Notes: a model not told the origin generated them from the sequence alone. A stretch of 64,000 bases of DNA from Pseudomonas sp. PDM16 (GCF_014851865.1 NZ_JACVAM010000005.1:186001-250000), one strand, 5' to 3'; shown: positions 1-9,117, numbered from the stretch's first letter. Made by a program: numbers and translations.

Positions 1-2
1 GC

Positions 3-146
3 TTGCTCGATGGCGAGAACGGCCACTTCGGCCTGGTCGGTATCACCGATCGGCCCTGGCAGGGTTTCGTAGAAGCGGTGCGCAAGGCTAACCTGAAGGT
101 TCCCGAGCAGTTAATGCCAAAGCCCGACACAGCCCCTAAGCCCTGA
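3..146 (+). CDS. C-terminal fragment of an unidentified protein
   Basis: An open frame enters from the left edge and ends at a TGA at 144-146, leaving 47 residues. The tail is hydrophilic and ends in a proline- and lysine-rich stretch (PKPDTAPKP), which is typical of a disordered C-terminus. GC-rich third positions and the good spacing to the next gene support real coding. I do not recognise the family. The gene start and most of the protein lie outside the window. Confidence 0.55.
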   Translation: MLDGENGHFGLVGITDRPWQGFVEAVRKANLKVPEQLMPKPDTAPKP

Positions 147-255
147 TTTCATAAGGGACCGTTGGTCTGGCGGCGCGACTTGGACGAAGCGCCAGGATTC
201 ACATGTGCGGCCGGGACTGGAACAATGCCGGCCATTCAGACCGAGGAATACCAGG

Positions 256-1401
256 TTGCAGATCCAGGGCCATTTCGACCTGCGCTTCGAAGCGCTGAAA
301 GACGCTTTTGTCGAACTCTTCGACGACCCGCAGGAACGAGGCGCCGCCCTGTGCGTGCAGATCGGCGGAGAAACCGTCGTCGATATCTGGGCCGGTACGG
401 CCGACAAGGACGGCGCCGAAGCCTGGCACACCGACACGATTCTCAACCTGTTCTCCTGCACCAAGACCTTCGCCGCCGTCGCCGCCCTGCAGCTGGTGGA
501 GCAGGGCAAGCTGGAGTTGGATGCCCCAATCGTACGCTGGTGGCCCGAGTTCGCCGCTGCAGGCAAGGAGGGCGTGACCCTGCGCCAGCTGCTCAGCCAC
601 CGCGCTGGACTGCCGGCCCTGCACGCGCCGCTGCCGGCCGAAGCCTTGTACGACTGGGAACAGATGACCGTTGCCCTGGCTGCAGAGCGCCCCTGGTGGA
701 CGCCTGGTGAAACCCACGGCTACTCGCCCATCACCTATGGCTGGCTGGTCGGCGAACTGCTGCGCCGGGTGGAGGGGCGTGGGCCCGGTGAGTCCATCGT
801 CGCCCGCATCGCCAAGCCATTGGGACTGGATTTCCATGTCGGGTTGGACGAGTCGGAGTTTCCCCGCGTTGCCCACATCGCTCGCAAGAAGGGTGACATG
901 GGCGATGCCGCTGCTCAGCGCCTGCTCAAGTGCATGATGAGTGAGCCGGCTTCGCTGACCACCCGTGCCTTCGCCAATCCTCCGTCCATCCTCACCAGCA
1001 CCAACAAGCCGGAGTGGCGGCGCATGCAGCAGCCGGCGGCTAATGGCCACGGCAATGCGCGCGCCCTGGCCGGCTTCTACGCGGCGCTGCTGGATGGGCG
1101 CCTGCTCGAGCCTGAGCTGCTCGGCGAAATGACTCGCGAACACTCCTGCGGTGAAGATCGCACCCTATTGACCCAGACCCGTTTGGGACTGGGCTGCATG
1201 CTCGATCAGCCAGAGGTGGCGAATGCCACCTACGGCCTTGGCCGGAAGGCTTTCGGTCACCCTGGAGCGGGTGGATCGGTGGGTTTTGCCGACCCCGAAT
1301 GCGATATCGCCTTCGGTTTCGTCACCAACAGTCTCGGACCATACGTACTTATGGACCCACGCGCGCAGAGATTGGCGCGAACGTTGGGTCAATGCCTGTA
1401 A
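256..1401 (+). CDS. Serine hydrolase, class C beta-lactamase/EstB esterase family
   Basis: The 381-residue product belongs to the penicillin-binding/beta-lactamase fold used by EstB-type esterases. The nucleophile motif SxxK is S67-C-T-K70, a Tyr lies in the second motif (GYSPITYG), and the third-motif equivalent is HPGAGG near the C-terminus. No signal peptide is visible, so it is probably cytoplasmic. I chose the TTG at 256 because GAGG lies at 243-246 and the conserved homology (QIQGHFDLRF) begins right there; an upstream ATG at 205 lacks such a site. The substrate is unknown; members hydrolyse short-chain esters or beta-lactams. The neighbours (OmpA-like lipoprotein, pdxH) do not indicate a pathway. 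Confidence 0.85.
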   Translation: MQIQGHFDLRFEALKDAFVELFDDPQERGAALCVQIGGETVVDIWAGTADKDGAEAWHTDTILNLFSCTKTFAAVAALQLVEQGKLELDAPIVRWWPEFAAAGKEGVTLRQLLSHRAGLPALHAPLPAEALYDWEQMTVALAAERPWWTPGETHGYSPITYGWLVGELLRRVEGRGPGESIVARIAKPLGLDFHVGLDESEFPRVAHIARKKGDMGDAAAQRLLKCMMSEPASLTTRAFANPPSILTSTNKPEWRRMQQPAANGHGNARALAGFYAALLDGRLLEPELLGEMTREHSCGEDRTLLTQTRLGLGCMLDQPEVANATYGLGRKAFGHPGAGGSVGFADPECDIAFGFVTNSLGPYVLMDPRAQRLARTLGQCL

Positions 1402-1424
1402 CTTGCTTGGGGGAAGATCTGACC

Positions 1425-2126
1425 ATGCATAAGAAATCTCTTGTTTTGCTCTGCTGCCTGAGCCTCACCGCCTGTGCCGGTAACTCGGAAAGGTCCACTG
1501 GTACCAGCGGTTGGTGGCCGTTCGGCGGCGACAGCAAGGCCGCCGTCGTCAAGAAGGCACCTCCCAAGATCGACCATGAGGTCACCAACGCCTGGCTAGA
1601 TGAGTACGAGCCGCGCCTGAAGCTGGCACTGCAAGACAGCAAGATGGAGCTGGAGCGTCGTGAGAACGTGCTGGTCGTCACTGCTCCGGTGGAGAGTTCG
1701 TTCAATCCGGATCGCCCGAGCATGCTGATGCCGGCGGTGCTTGGCCCGTTCACCAAGGTCGCCAAGATTCTCGAGGCCGACAAGCTTACCGGCGTGCTGA
1801 TCCTTGGCCATGCCGACAGCACCGGCAAGGTTGAGGACAATCGCAAGCTCAGCGAGGACCGGGCCAAGGCGGTGGCGTCGATCTTCCGCCTCAGCGGTTT
1901 GCAGCGCGACCGCCTGTTGCTGAAGGGAGTCGGTTCGGACATGCCGCGCGCCGCCAACGACAGCGTCCAGGGCCGTGCCCTGAATCGCCGCGTGGAAATC
2001 GTGCTGACCCCGCAGAAGACCCTGGTCGCGCTGCTGGCCCAGTACAATCAGCCGGCACCGGCTACCGCCGCGATGCCGGTGGCGCAAGTTGTCGCAGATC
2101 AAAAAAACAAGGACAAGTCGCAGTAA
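1425..2126 (+). CDS. OmpA-family lipoprotein
   Basis: The 233-residue protein has a short lipoprotein signal with lipobox LTAC (cysteine near residue 17), so it should be lipidated in the outer or inner membrane. The C-terminal half (about residues 85-215) is an OmpA peptidoglycan-binding domain, with the GHADSTG and LSEDRAKAV segments and the terminal NRRVEI signature. It probably tethers the envelope to peptidoglycan. The ATG at 1425 is preceded by a GGGGGAAG-like ribosome site and immediately begins the signal peptide. It lies 23 bp after the hydrolase and 30 bp before pdxH, so co-transcription is likely. Confidence 0.88.
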   Translation: MHKKSLVLLCCLSLTACAGNSERSTGTSGWWPFGGDSKAAVVKKAPPKIDHEVTNAWLDEYEPRLKLALQDSKMELERRENVLVVTAPVESSFNPDRPSMLMPAVLGPFTKVAKILEADKLTGVLILGHADSTGKVEDNRKLSEDRAKAVASIFRLSGLQRDRLLLKGVGSDMPRAANDSVQGRALNRRVEIVLTPQKTLVALLAQYNQPAPATAAMPVAQVVADQKNKDKSQ

Positions 2127-2156
2127 GCTGGCGGGGTCAATTTCGAGGATTGCCTC

Positions 2157-2834
2157 ATGTCGGATAGCCGCACCCCGGATAGTCGTGTGTCCCAGTCCAT
2201 TGCCGATATGCGTCGCGACTATACCCGCGACGGTCTCAGTGAGGCCGATGCGCCAGGCGAGCCTTTTGCCTTGTTCCGCCAGTGGTTCGACGAGGCGGTG
2301 AAGACCGAGCAGTTGCCAGTGGAGCCCAATGCCATGACCCTGGCCACGGTGGACGAAGTGGGCCGTCCGCACTGCCGGATACTGCTGCTCAAAGGGCTCG
2401 ACGAGCGTGGCTTCACCTTCTTCAGCAACTACGACAGCGCCAAGGGCGAGCAGCTGGCGGCTCAGCCTTTCGCCGCCATGACCTTCTTCTGGCCCAGCCT
2501 CGAACGCCAGGTACGCATTGAGGGTCGGGTGGAGAAGGTCTCCGTGGAAGAGTCCGATGCCTACTTCCAGATTCGCCCGCTGGGTAGTCGCCTGGGTGCC
2601 TGGGCCTCGCCGCAGAGCAGGGTGATCCGTGACCGCGAGGAGCTGCAGGAGCTGCTGGCCGATACCGAGCGCCGCTTCCTCGACCGTGCGCCAGCGTGTC
2701 CGCCGCACTGGGGTGGCTATCGCCTGCTACCGGAGCGCATCGAGTTCTGGCAGGGCCGCTCCAGCCGCCTGCATGATCGCCTCAACTACCGCCTGCTGGA
2801 TGACGCCTGGCTGCGCGAGCGCTTGGCGCCCTGA
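2157..2834 (+). CDS. pdxH: Pyridoxamine 5'-phosphate oxidase PdxH
   Basis: This FMN-dependent cytoplasmic enzyme oxidises pyridoxine or pyridoxamine 5'-phosphate to pyridoxal 5'-phosphate, the last step of vitamin B6 synthesis and salvage. The 225-residue length fits the family. Visible signatures are the FMN-binding segment RILLLKGLDERGFTFFSNY, the FFWPSLERQVRIEG block, and the C-terminal substrate/FMN region ending in RLHDRLNYR with family residues intact. The ATG at 2157 follows a GAGGA site. The downstream glycerate kinase starts only 8 bp later, suggesting an operon. Confidence 0.97.
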   Translation: MSDSRTPDSRVSQSIADMRRDYTRDGLSEADAPGEPFALFRQWFDEAVKTEQLPVEPNAMTLATVDEVGRPHCRILLLKGLDERGFTFFSNYDSAKGEQLAAQPFAAMTFFWPSLERQVRIEGRVEKVSVEESDAYFQIRPLGSRLGAWASPQSRVIRDREELQELLADTERRFLDRAPACPPHWGGYRLLPERIEFWQGRSSRLHDRLNYRLLDDAWLRERLAP

Positions 2835-2841
2835 TGCCGGC

Positions 2842-3978
2842 GTGAAGGTCGTCATCGCTCCCGACTCGTTCAAGGAAAGCCTCTCTGCGCCTGAGGTAGC
2901 TTCGGCCATTGCCCGTGGCTGGCTTCAGGTCTTCCCTGAGGCAGAGGTGTTGCAGCGTCCGATGGCTGATGGCGGAGAGGGTACGGTGGATGCCGTGCTG
3001 GCCGCGACCGGAGGCGAAAGGCGTGAATGCCGGGTGAGCGGCCCTCTGGGCAAGCCAGTGATTGCCCATTGGGGCTGGCTGGGAGAGGAGCGGTGCGCCG
3101 TGCTGGAAATGGCTGCTGCCAGCGGTCTGCACTTGGTGCCGCGCGAGCAGCGTGATGCCTCGCTCACCAGTAGCTTCGGGACCGGCGAGCTGATTCGCGC
3201 CGCCCTCGATGCAGGGGCCCGCCGCATCATCCTTGGTCTCGGTGGTAGCGCCACCAACGATGGTGGTGCGGGATTGCTGCAGGCGCTGGGCGTGCGTTTT
3301 CTCGATGCTTGCGACAATCCGTTAACCCCGGGCGGTGCGGCACTGGCCGACCTGGTGCATATCGATCTTTCCGCCATGGACCCGCGTCTGGACGATGTCG
3401 AGATGCTGATCGCTGCCGACGTTGACAATCCGCTCTGTGGGCCGCGCGGCGCGTCCTGGGTGTTCGGTCCGCAGAAGGGCGCGCATGCCGATCAGGTCGA
3501 GACCCTGGATGCCGCGCTGGCGCATTTCGCCGAGGTGGCCAGTGCTGTGCTCGGCGAGGACCACAGCCGTTTCCCCGGTGCCGGTGCTGCGGGAGGGCTG
3601 GGCTTTGCTGCCCGCGCATTCCTGGGGGCGCGTTTCCGTCCTGGTATCGAGTTGGTCGCCGAACTCTCTGGATTGGCCGATGCCCTGAAAGGGGCCGATG
3701 TGCTGATCACCGGTGAAGGGCGGTTGGATTCGCAAAGCCTGCATGGCAAGACTCCCGTCGGCGTGGCGCGTCTGGCCCAGGCCGCGGGTGTGCCCGTGCT
3801 GGCCCTGGCTGGCAGTCTGGGGGAGGGCTACCAGGCGCTCTATGGCGCTGGTATCGACGCGGCCTTCGCGCTCAGCCCTGGCCCTCAGAGCCTGGAGCAG
3901 TCCATGACGCATGCCGCCACCGAGTTGCAGGCGCGAGCCTGCGATGTCGCCAGGGTCTGGAGAATGGCTCGGGGTTAG
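2842..3978 (+). CDS. Glycerate kinase (GlxK/GarK family)
   Basis: The 378-residue protein phosphorylates D-glycerate with ATP, feeding glyoxylate/glycerate carbon into glycolysis. Family signatures are the N-terminus KVVIAPDSFKESL, the MADGGEGT motif, GLGGSATNDGG near the middle and the ITGEGRLDSQS segment. The start is a GTG just after the pdxH stop; an ATG at 2834 is in another frame, and the homology begins exactly at this GTG. The stop overlaps the stop of the converging small membrane-protein gene by four bases. Glycerate 2-kinase is the usual activity, but position specificity cannot be read from the sequence. Confidence 0.93.
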   Translation: MKVVIAPDSFKESLSAPEVASAIARGWLQVFPEAEVLQRPMADGGEGTVDAVLAATGGERRECRVSGPLGKPVIAHWGWLGEERCAVLEMAAASGLHLVPREQRDASLTSSFGTGELIRAALDAGARRIILGLGGSATNDGGAGLLQALGVRFLDACDNPLTPGGAALADLVHIDLSAMDPRLDDVEMLIAADVDNPLCGPRGASWVFGPQKGAHADQVETLDAALAHFAEVASAVLGEDHSRFPGAGAAGGLGFAARAFLGARFRPGIELVAELSGLADALKGADVLITGEGRLDSQSLHGKTPVGVARLAQAAGVPVLALAGSLGEGYQALYGAGIDAAFALSPGPQSLEQSMTHAATELQARACDVARVWRMARG

Positions 3979-4217
3979 CCGCGGCGCTGCAAGTACTCGC
4001 AGGCCGCATGGTGCAACCAGTCTTCCAACTGTCCACGGCTGATGCCCTGGGCCTTGGCCTCGGTCAGGCGTTCCAGCATGTAGGTTTGCATGGCCGGATC
4101 ACCTGCCGCCATGGACAGCGCCAGGTCTCGATCCATCCAGCGCCGGATGCGTACGTAGATCCACCAATGGAAGTACAGCCCGGCGATGGTGGTGACGGCG
4201 ACTATGAAGTAGTCCAT
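3975..4217 (-). CDS. Small single-pass membrane protein of unknown function
   Basis: The 80-residue product starts MDYFIVAVTTIAGLYFHWW, one hydrophobic N-terminal membrane segment. A charged soluble tail rich in Arg, Glu and Gln follows (residues about 25-80), probably cytoplasmic. I chose the ATG at 4217 because the frame can be extended upstream but that extension is Ser/Pro/Arg-rich and unlike the gene. The gene converges on glycerate kinase and shares four bases at the stops. Function is not recognised. Confidence 0.7.
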   Translation of the reverse strand: MDYFIVAVTTIAGLYFHWWIYVRIRRWMDRDLALSMAAGDPAMQTYMLERLTEAKAQGISRGQLEDWLHHAACEYLQRRG

Positions 4218-4449
4218 GAAGGGGGTCTCGATAGGGTTGTTCCATCCTGCGCTAGCCTGCGGTGACTGCAAATCTGACCCGATGTCGCACCCGGCAAGGC
4301 GGCAGCGTCGTTCGGTCGACGGAGGTGTGCTCGCGGCTCTCTGGCGCAAAGGTTTCCCTAGACTCATGCTAAGTCCTTAGGCAGGCGGTCTTGCGGATGA
4401 CAGCCGGCGGCGTGCACTGTCTAATAATGGTCTCAACCGGAGAAAACCC

Positions 4450-4914
4450 ATGCATGAATCCAAGCTGTTAGTAGCCACTCTCGTTGTTCTCAGCCTCACA
4501 CTCGGTGGCTGCGCCTCCAATCTCAGTGGCGATAGCTACAGCCGTGAAGAGGCCCGTAAAGTACAGACCGTGCGTCTCGGCACTATCGAGATGCTGCGTC
4601 CCGTGAAGATCGAGGGTACCAAGACCCCCGTAGGTGCTGGCGCTGGTGCGGTGATCGGCGGTGTAGCTGGCAGCGGTATAGGCGGTGGGCGCGGCTCGGC
4701 AGTTGCCGCTGTGATCGGCGCCGTCGCGGGCGGCCTCCTGGGTGCCGCTACCGAAGAAGGACTGACTCGCACCCAGGGCGTCGAGATCACTGTGCGGGAA
4801 GATGACGGTACACTGCGCGCCTATGTACAGCAGGTACAAGAAAACGAAGTCTTCCGTGTCGGCGAGCGAGTTCGCATCATGACTGTCGATGGCACCAGTC
4901 GGGTCGCTCACTGA
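4450..4914 (+). CDS. Glycine-zipper outer-membrane lipoprotein, SlyB/Pcp-like
   Basis: The 154-residue protein carries a signal peptide with lipobox LGGC near residue 21, so it should be a lipoprotein. Residues about 55-100 form a glycine-zipper (GAGAGAVIGGVAGSGIGGG and AVIGAVAGGLLGAA) as in SlyB and the 17-kDa antigen family, which insert into or stabilise the outer membrane. The C-terminal domain has the EITVREDDG and FRVGERVRIM segments seen in SlyB proteins. It is followed by a 10-bp perfect inverted repeat that may end transcription. Confidence 0.85.
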   Translation: MHESKLLVATLVVLSLTLGGCASNLSGDSYSREEARKVQTVRLGTIEMLRPVKIEGTKTPVGAGAGAVIGGVAGSGIGGGRGSAVAAVIGAVAGGLLGAATEEGLTRTQGVEITVREDDGTLRAYVQQVQENEVFRVGERVRIMTVDGTSRVAH

Positions 4915-4963
4915 CCGATTGTCCCTCCTCGGCTACCCGCGTTTCTGGTGTCCGCCACGCGAC

Positions 4964-4988
4964 CATGCCATCTCTGGTAGATGGCATG
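4964..4988. terminator. Inverted repeat after the lipoprotein gene
   Basis: A perfect 10-bp inverted repeat (CATGCCATCT and AGATGGCATG) with a 5-base loop lies 50 bp after the lipoprotein stop. No T-run follows, so it may be an RNA-stabilising hairpin or protein site rather than a standard intrinsic terminator. Confidence 0.45.
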
Positions 4989-5174
4989 TGACAACGATGT
5001 GTGTCGGAGCACTGGAGGGTGCGGTTTCAGCTCTCGCCTTGCCAGGCTGATGCTCGCCAGCACACCGCAATACACTGTCTCGCCAGGCCTGAGACGCGTC
5101 ACAGGGTCGAGCGTCCCGATATCGCCGCATATGTACTTGATGGCGCACACCTAACTGCCTGCAAGAATATTGGT

Positions 5175-7046
5175 ATGACCCTGAGAGAACAAAAAACATT
5201 TGTTTGGGTAGTTGCTCTTGTTTTTCTCGTAGTGATGTTGAGAACCGCATGGATCAGCGATGATGCGGCAATCACCCTGCGTACCGTCATGAACTTCCTG
5301 CATGGCTACGGCCCGACCTTCAATCTGGATGAAAGGGTTCAGGCATATACCCATCCGCTCTGGTTCCTGCTGCTCTCCGCCACCTCAGTCGTCACGGGAA
5401 ATATTTTCCTCGCGACGTTTCTCTTGTCGATAGCCTGTTCACTTGCCGCTGTCTGGCTGGTTCTTTCAAGAGCCCGAAGCATATGGGCCGTCATGATCGT
5501 GGGTGGCTTGTTCATCTTGTCGAAGGCCTTCGTCGATTTCTCGACTTCCGGTCTTGAAAATCCTCTTTCCCATCTATTGCTGGGTCTGATGATCATGGCA
5601 GCTGCCCATGTGTCGAGTCGGCCCGCAGATAAATACTCGCTGTTGTTCTGGTTGCTGTGTTCTGCGTTGTATCTGAGCCGGCCGGATCTTCTCGTGATCG
5701 TCGCTCCTCTGGCTCTCTGGGTAGCGATCCGAAGCTCTTTCGACAAGAAGCAGCTCTTGGGGGCGTTGCTGTTGGGCGGTTTGCCGGTCCTGCTCTGGAC
5801 CGCTTTCTCCTTGTATTACTACGGATTCCCGTTTCCCAATACCGCCTATGCGAAGCTCGGCTCCGGAATACCTCTGGATTCGAGAATCACACAGGGTGTG
5901 AGATATCTTCTGCATTGCCTGGATCGAGATCCGCTGACGCTGGCCTTCATTGTTCTCGGCTGCCTGTTCGCCTTCAGGTCATCCAGTCTGAATCGATGCC
6001 TGATTGCAGGCGTCGTGTCCTATCTGGCTTATGTCATCAGCATTGGCGGAGATTTCATGGAGGGGCGGTTTTTAACAGCACCTCTTTATGTCACTGCATT
6101 CATGGTAGTGGGTGAGGCTTTCCAGCGGATTCAATGGCTGGGGTTTGGATCGATTCTGTGCGTTTTCGGCCTGCCTGGAGCTGGCAATACGCTATTGAGC
6201 AACGCTTCGTACTCCAACAGAGAAATTCCGCACAATGGCATCGCGGATGAGCGGGGCTTCTATTATCCGAGCTTCGGTCTGCTGACGTCCCAGCGCACGT
6301 TGTTCTCGCAACCTGACTGGGAGATAGGTGAGCGCAGGACGACCATCGTTTGTGGTGGCTTGGGGTTCGATGGGATCTTCAAGGGCCCTGGAGTGCACTT
6401 CATTGATTACTGTGGCTTGGCTGACCCGCTGCTGGCGCGTTTGCCTGCGCGGTATGACGCCAACTGGCGGCCCGGTCATTTCTATCGGCAGTTGCCGACG
6501 GATTATCAGATAAGCCTCGATACCAACCAGAATCTATTGAAGGATCCGGCCACCAAGTCCTACTGGGATTCTCTGCGTTTGGTGACCCGTGGGCCGCTGA
6601 ATGATTGGGATCGATGGGGCGAGATTTTCAGGCTGAACCTAGGCCTCGATCAGCCTCGGGACTTGAGCATCTACAGGAATGGGCTTGTCCCTCGCGGTTC
6701 CGAGCACAAGATCGGCCGTATTGGTGATTTGAGAAATGTGGTCGAGGGCGTGGAGTGGGATGCTCCGGGGAATCTGGTTTTTTCTTCATCGATCGATATT
6801 CAGCTGGATAGGGATTCCAGCTTCGACCAGATAGATATTTCTCTGGATAACAATGACACCTATGCACTGCAGGTGCTTTCCGCAGGGGTGTGGGTTCCGA
6901 TCATTCAGATTCCGCCCAAGAGGGGCGTCGGGATGGTCCGGCATCAGCTCGTGCTGCCGGAGAAAACACCTCCGAGTCGCACCATCAGGCTTACCGCGGT
7001 GTCTGGAGACGGCATGTACTCGATAGGGCATCTGATCGTCCGATGA
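5175..7046 (+). CDS. GT-C membrane glycosyltransferase, AftB-like
   Basis: The 623-residue polytopic inner-membrane protein has an N-terminal helix followed by the acidic pair D29-D30 (ISDDAAITLR) and the motif GYGPTFNLDERVQAYTHPLW. Multiple hydrophobic helices run to about residue 350, and the signature GGDFMEGRF is present. This arrangement is known from AftB-type arabinofuranosyltransferases and related GT-C enzymes that use polyprenyl-phosphate sugars; TfpW of pilin glycosylation is a conceptual parallel. The C-terminal 240 residues look soluble and periplasmic. The ATG at 5175 begins the first helix; sequence upstream is non-hydrophobic. Base composition is less GC-rich than the neighbours, suggesting transfer. 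The acceptor is unknown. Confidence 0.72.
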   Translation: MTLREQKTFVWVVALVFLVVMLRTAWISDDAAITLRTVMNFLHGYGPTFNLDERVQAYTHPLWFLLLSATSVVTGNIFLATFLLSIACSLAAVWLVLSRARSIWAVMIVGGLFILSKAFVDFSTSGLENPLSHLLLGLMIMAAAHVSSRPADKYSLLFWLLCSALYLSRPDLLVIVAPLALWVAIRSSFDKKQLLGALLLGGLPVLLWTAFSLYYYGFPFPNTAYAKLGSGIPLDSRITQGVRYLLHCLDRDPLTLAFIVLGCLFAFRSSSLNRCLIAGVVSYLAYVISIGGDFMEGRFLTAPLYVTAFMVVGEAFQRIQWLGFGSILCVFGLPGAGNTLLSNASYSNREIPHNGIADERGFYYPSFGLLTSQRTLFSQPDWEIGERRTTIVCGGLGFDGIFKGPGVHFIDYCGLADPLLARLPARYDANWRPGHFYRQLPTDYQISLDTNQNLLKDPATKSYWDSLRLVTRGPLNDWDRWGEIFRLNLGLDQPRDLSIYRNGLVPRGSEHKIGRIGDLRNVVEGVEWDAPGNLVFSSSIDIQLDRDSSFDQIDISLDNNDTYALQVLSAGVWVPIIQIPPKRGVGMVRHQLVLPEKTPPSRTIRLTAVSGDGMYSIGHLIVR

Positions 7047-7134
7047 TCGAGAGATGCAGCTACCCTGTGCGGGAATGGAGGCCCCTATTGCGAAGTGCGG
7101 CTAGGGTGCAGATTCGCCGCTGGAGGCATGACTC

Positions 7135-8280
7135 GTGAGTAGTCGTTGGGACATCTTCTGCAGCGTGGTGGATAACTACGGCGATATTGGCGTGACTTGG
7201 CGCCTGGCACGCCAGTTGGTAGTTGAATATGGCTTGGAGGTGCGCCTGTGGGTGGATGAGCCTGCAGCCTTTCTTCGCTTGTGCCCACGAGCTGACACAA
7301 GCGCGCGCAGCCAGTATGTCGAAGGTGTGGAGGTCATCCGCTGGGAGCAGGACTTCCCCGCGACAGCTGCCGCCGATGTGGTGATCGAGGCTTTCGCCTG
7401 TACGCTGCCGGCCAGTTATGTGGTTGCAATGGCCGAGCGCGCCGAGAGACCGCTTTGGCTCAACCTGGAGTATCTCAGCGCCGAGGATTGGGTGGCCGGC
7501 TGTCACGGCCTGCCGTCGCCGCAACCTGGGGGGCAGCAGAAGTTCTTCTTCTTCCCTGGATTCACCGAGGGTACCGGCGGCTTGCTGCGCGAGGCTGGAT
7601 TGACCTCGCGTCGTCAGGTATTCCAGGCGGATGCAGAGGCGCGTGGAGAATTTCTCGCCAGCCTCGGTATCGCGCTACTGCCCGAGGCGCAGCTTATCTC
7701 GCTGTTTGCCTACGAGAATGTGGCGCTGGCCGAGTGGTTGGACATGCTGGCGAGTCAGTCCACGTACACCCAGCTTCTGGTGCCGCGTGGGCGCATCGAG
7801 TCCGATTTGTGCCGCTGGCTCGGCGTCGAGGTTCTGGGAGAGGGAGGTTGCTGGCTGCGTGGCAAGCTGCAAGTGCACCTGCTGCCCTTCCTCAGTCAGG
7901 ACAGGTATGACCGACTGCTGTGGTGCTGCAATTTCAACGCGATCCGTGGGGAGGACTCCTTCGTCCGAGCGCAGTGGGCCGGGCGTCCGTTGCTCTGGCA
8001 TATCTATCGGCAGGAGGAGGGCGCGCACTGGGATAAGCTGACGGCATTCCTCGATCTTTACTGCGGCGCGTTGTCGCCGATGGCCGCCGATGCCCTACGG
8101 AATCTATGGCATGCCTGGAATGGTCAGGGTGAGATGGGAGCGGCCTGGGCCGCGGCTCAGGTGGAAATGCAGGCTCTCTCCGAACATGCCGAAACCTGGT
8201 GCGCGAAGCTGGCCTCTCGTCCTGATCTTGCCGCAGCGCTGGTGCAGTTTCACCGAAATTGGCTATTATGCGCGGCCTAG
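7135..8280 (+). CDS. earP: EF-P arginine rhamnosyltransferase EarP
   Basis: EarP transfers rhamnose from dTDP-L-rhamnose to Arg32 of elongation factor P, activating it to rescue ribosomes stalled at polyproline. The 381-residue product starts WDIFCSVVDNYGDIGVTWRLARQL, the characteristic N-terminal block with the catalytic-region aspartate in NYGDIG, and has the GT-B-like C-terminal segment (RGEDSFVRAQWAGRPLLWHIYRQ). The start is a GTG preceded by GGAGG at 7122-7126; the ATG 7 bp upstream runs into a stop. Its partner efp follows by 34 bp. Confidence 0.96.
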   Translation: MSSRWDIFCSVVDNYGDIGVTWRLARQLVVEYGLEVRLWVDEPAAFLRLCPRADTSARSQYVEGVEVIRWEQDFPATAAADVVIEAFACTLPASYVVAMAERAERPLWLNLEYLSAEDWVAGCHGLPSPQPGGQQKFFFFPGFTEGTGGLLREAGLTSRRQVFQADAEARGEFLASLGIALLPEAQLISLFAYENVALAEWLDMLASQSTYTQLLVPRGRIESDLCRWLGVEVLGEGGCWLRGKLQVHLLPFLSQDRYDRLLWCCNFNAIRGEDSFVRAQWAGRPLLWHIYRQEEGAHWDKLTAFLDLYCGALSPMAADALRNLWHAWNGQGEMGAAWAAAQVEMQALSEHAETWCAKLASRPDLAAALVQFHRNWLLCAA

Positions 8281-8314
8281 AAATCTGTACCTCCATCCAA
8301 ATCCGGATACTCGT

Positions 8315-8890
8315 ATGAAAACCGCACAAGAAATGAAGCCCAACAGTGTGGCCCTGATCGACGGCCATCCGTGGCTGATCCAGAAGGCCGAATTCACCAA
8401 GTCCGGCCGTAACAGCGCCATCGTCAAGATGAAGCTGAAGAACCTGATCAACGGCTCCAAGACCGAGACCGTTTACAAGGCCGACGACAAGATGGAGCCG
8501 GTTATCCTTGAGCGCAAGGAAGTGACCCTGTCCTACATCAATGGTGACGACTACGTCTTCATGGACCCGGAGTACAACTCCTACGAACTGCGCGCCGAAG
8601 ATCTGGAAAGCGTTCTGCCGTTCATCGAAGAAGGCATGACCGACATCTGCGAAGCCGTATTCTTCGAAGGCAAAGTGATTTCCGTTGACCTGCCGACCAC
8701 CATCGTTCGCCAGATCACCTACACCGAAAACTCCGCCCGTGGCGACACCTCTGGCAAGGTCATGAAGCCTGCCAAGCTGCGCAACGGTACCGAAGTCAAA
8801 GTCGCCGACTTCTGCAACATCGACGACTGGATCGAGATCGATACCCGCGACGGTTCCTACAAGAGCCGTACTCAGGCTCCATCCGCCTGA
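8315..8890 (+). CDS. efp: Elongation factor P
   Basis: The 191-residue translation factor binds between the P and E sites and promotes peptide bonds at consecutive prolines. All three domains are present: the N-terminal KOW-like domain with loop TKSGRNSA, and two OB domains. The loop tip is R32, the residue rhamnosylated by EarP, rather than the lysine used in the EpmA/EpmB system, so the adjacent earP fits mechanistically. A strong intrinsic terminator follows at 8961-8990. Confidence 0.98.
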   Translation: MKTAQEMKPNSVALIDGHPWLIQKAEFTKSGRNSAIVKMKLKNLINGSKTETVYKADDKMEPVILERKEVTLSYINGDDYVFMDPEYNSYELRAEDLESVLPFIEEGMTDICEAVFFEGKVISVDLPTTIVRQITYTENSARGDTSGKVMKPAKLRNGTEVKVADFCNIDDWIEIDTRDGSYKSRTQAPSA

Positions 8891-8960
8891 GGACCGCTTG
8901 CACTGCGCTGCCAGGATACGATGTCGTTCCTGCGGCGCGGTGAGTCGGGTACTACAAGAA

Positions 8961-8990
8961 ACCGATGCTGGAGACGGCATCGGTTTTTTT
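8961..8990 (+). terminator. Intrinsic terminator of efp
   Basis: An 8-bp perfect stem (ACCGATGC with GCATCGGT) and an 8-base loop lead directly into a run of seven T residues, 70 bp after the efp stop. Confidence 0.9.
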
Positions 8991-9086
8991 ATGCCTTCTG
9001 TGTAGCGGAATCGGTTGAGGCAGGTTGGCTGCGGGGGGGGCATTGGGAGAGAGGAGGGGGCGAGAGTAGCTGCTGGCAGGGCGAAT

Positions 9087-9117
9087 GAGAGCGCACGTGG
9101 GGGGGGCGTGCGCTCTC
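9087..9117. terminator. Hairpin between efp and the OprD-type porin
   Basis: An 11-bp perfect inverted repeat (GAGAGCGCACG and CGTGCGCTCTC) with a G-rich 9-base loop lies 13 bp beyond the porin stop on the minus strand. It is a likely 3' end for the porin transcript, although a T-run is weak on either strand. Confidence 0.6.
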
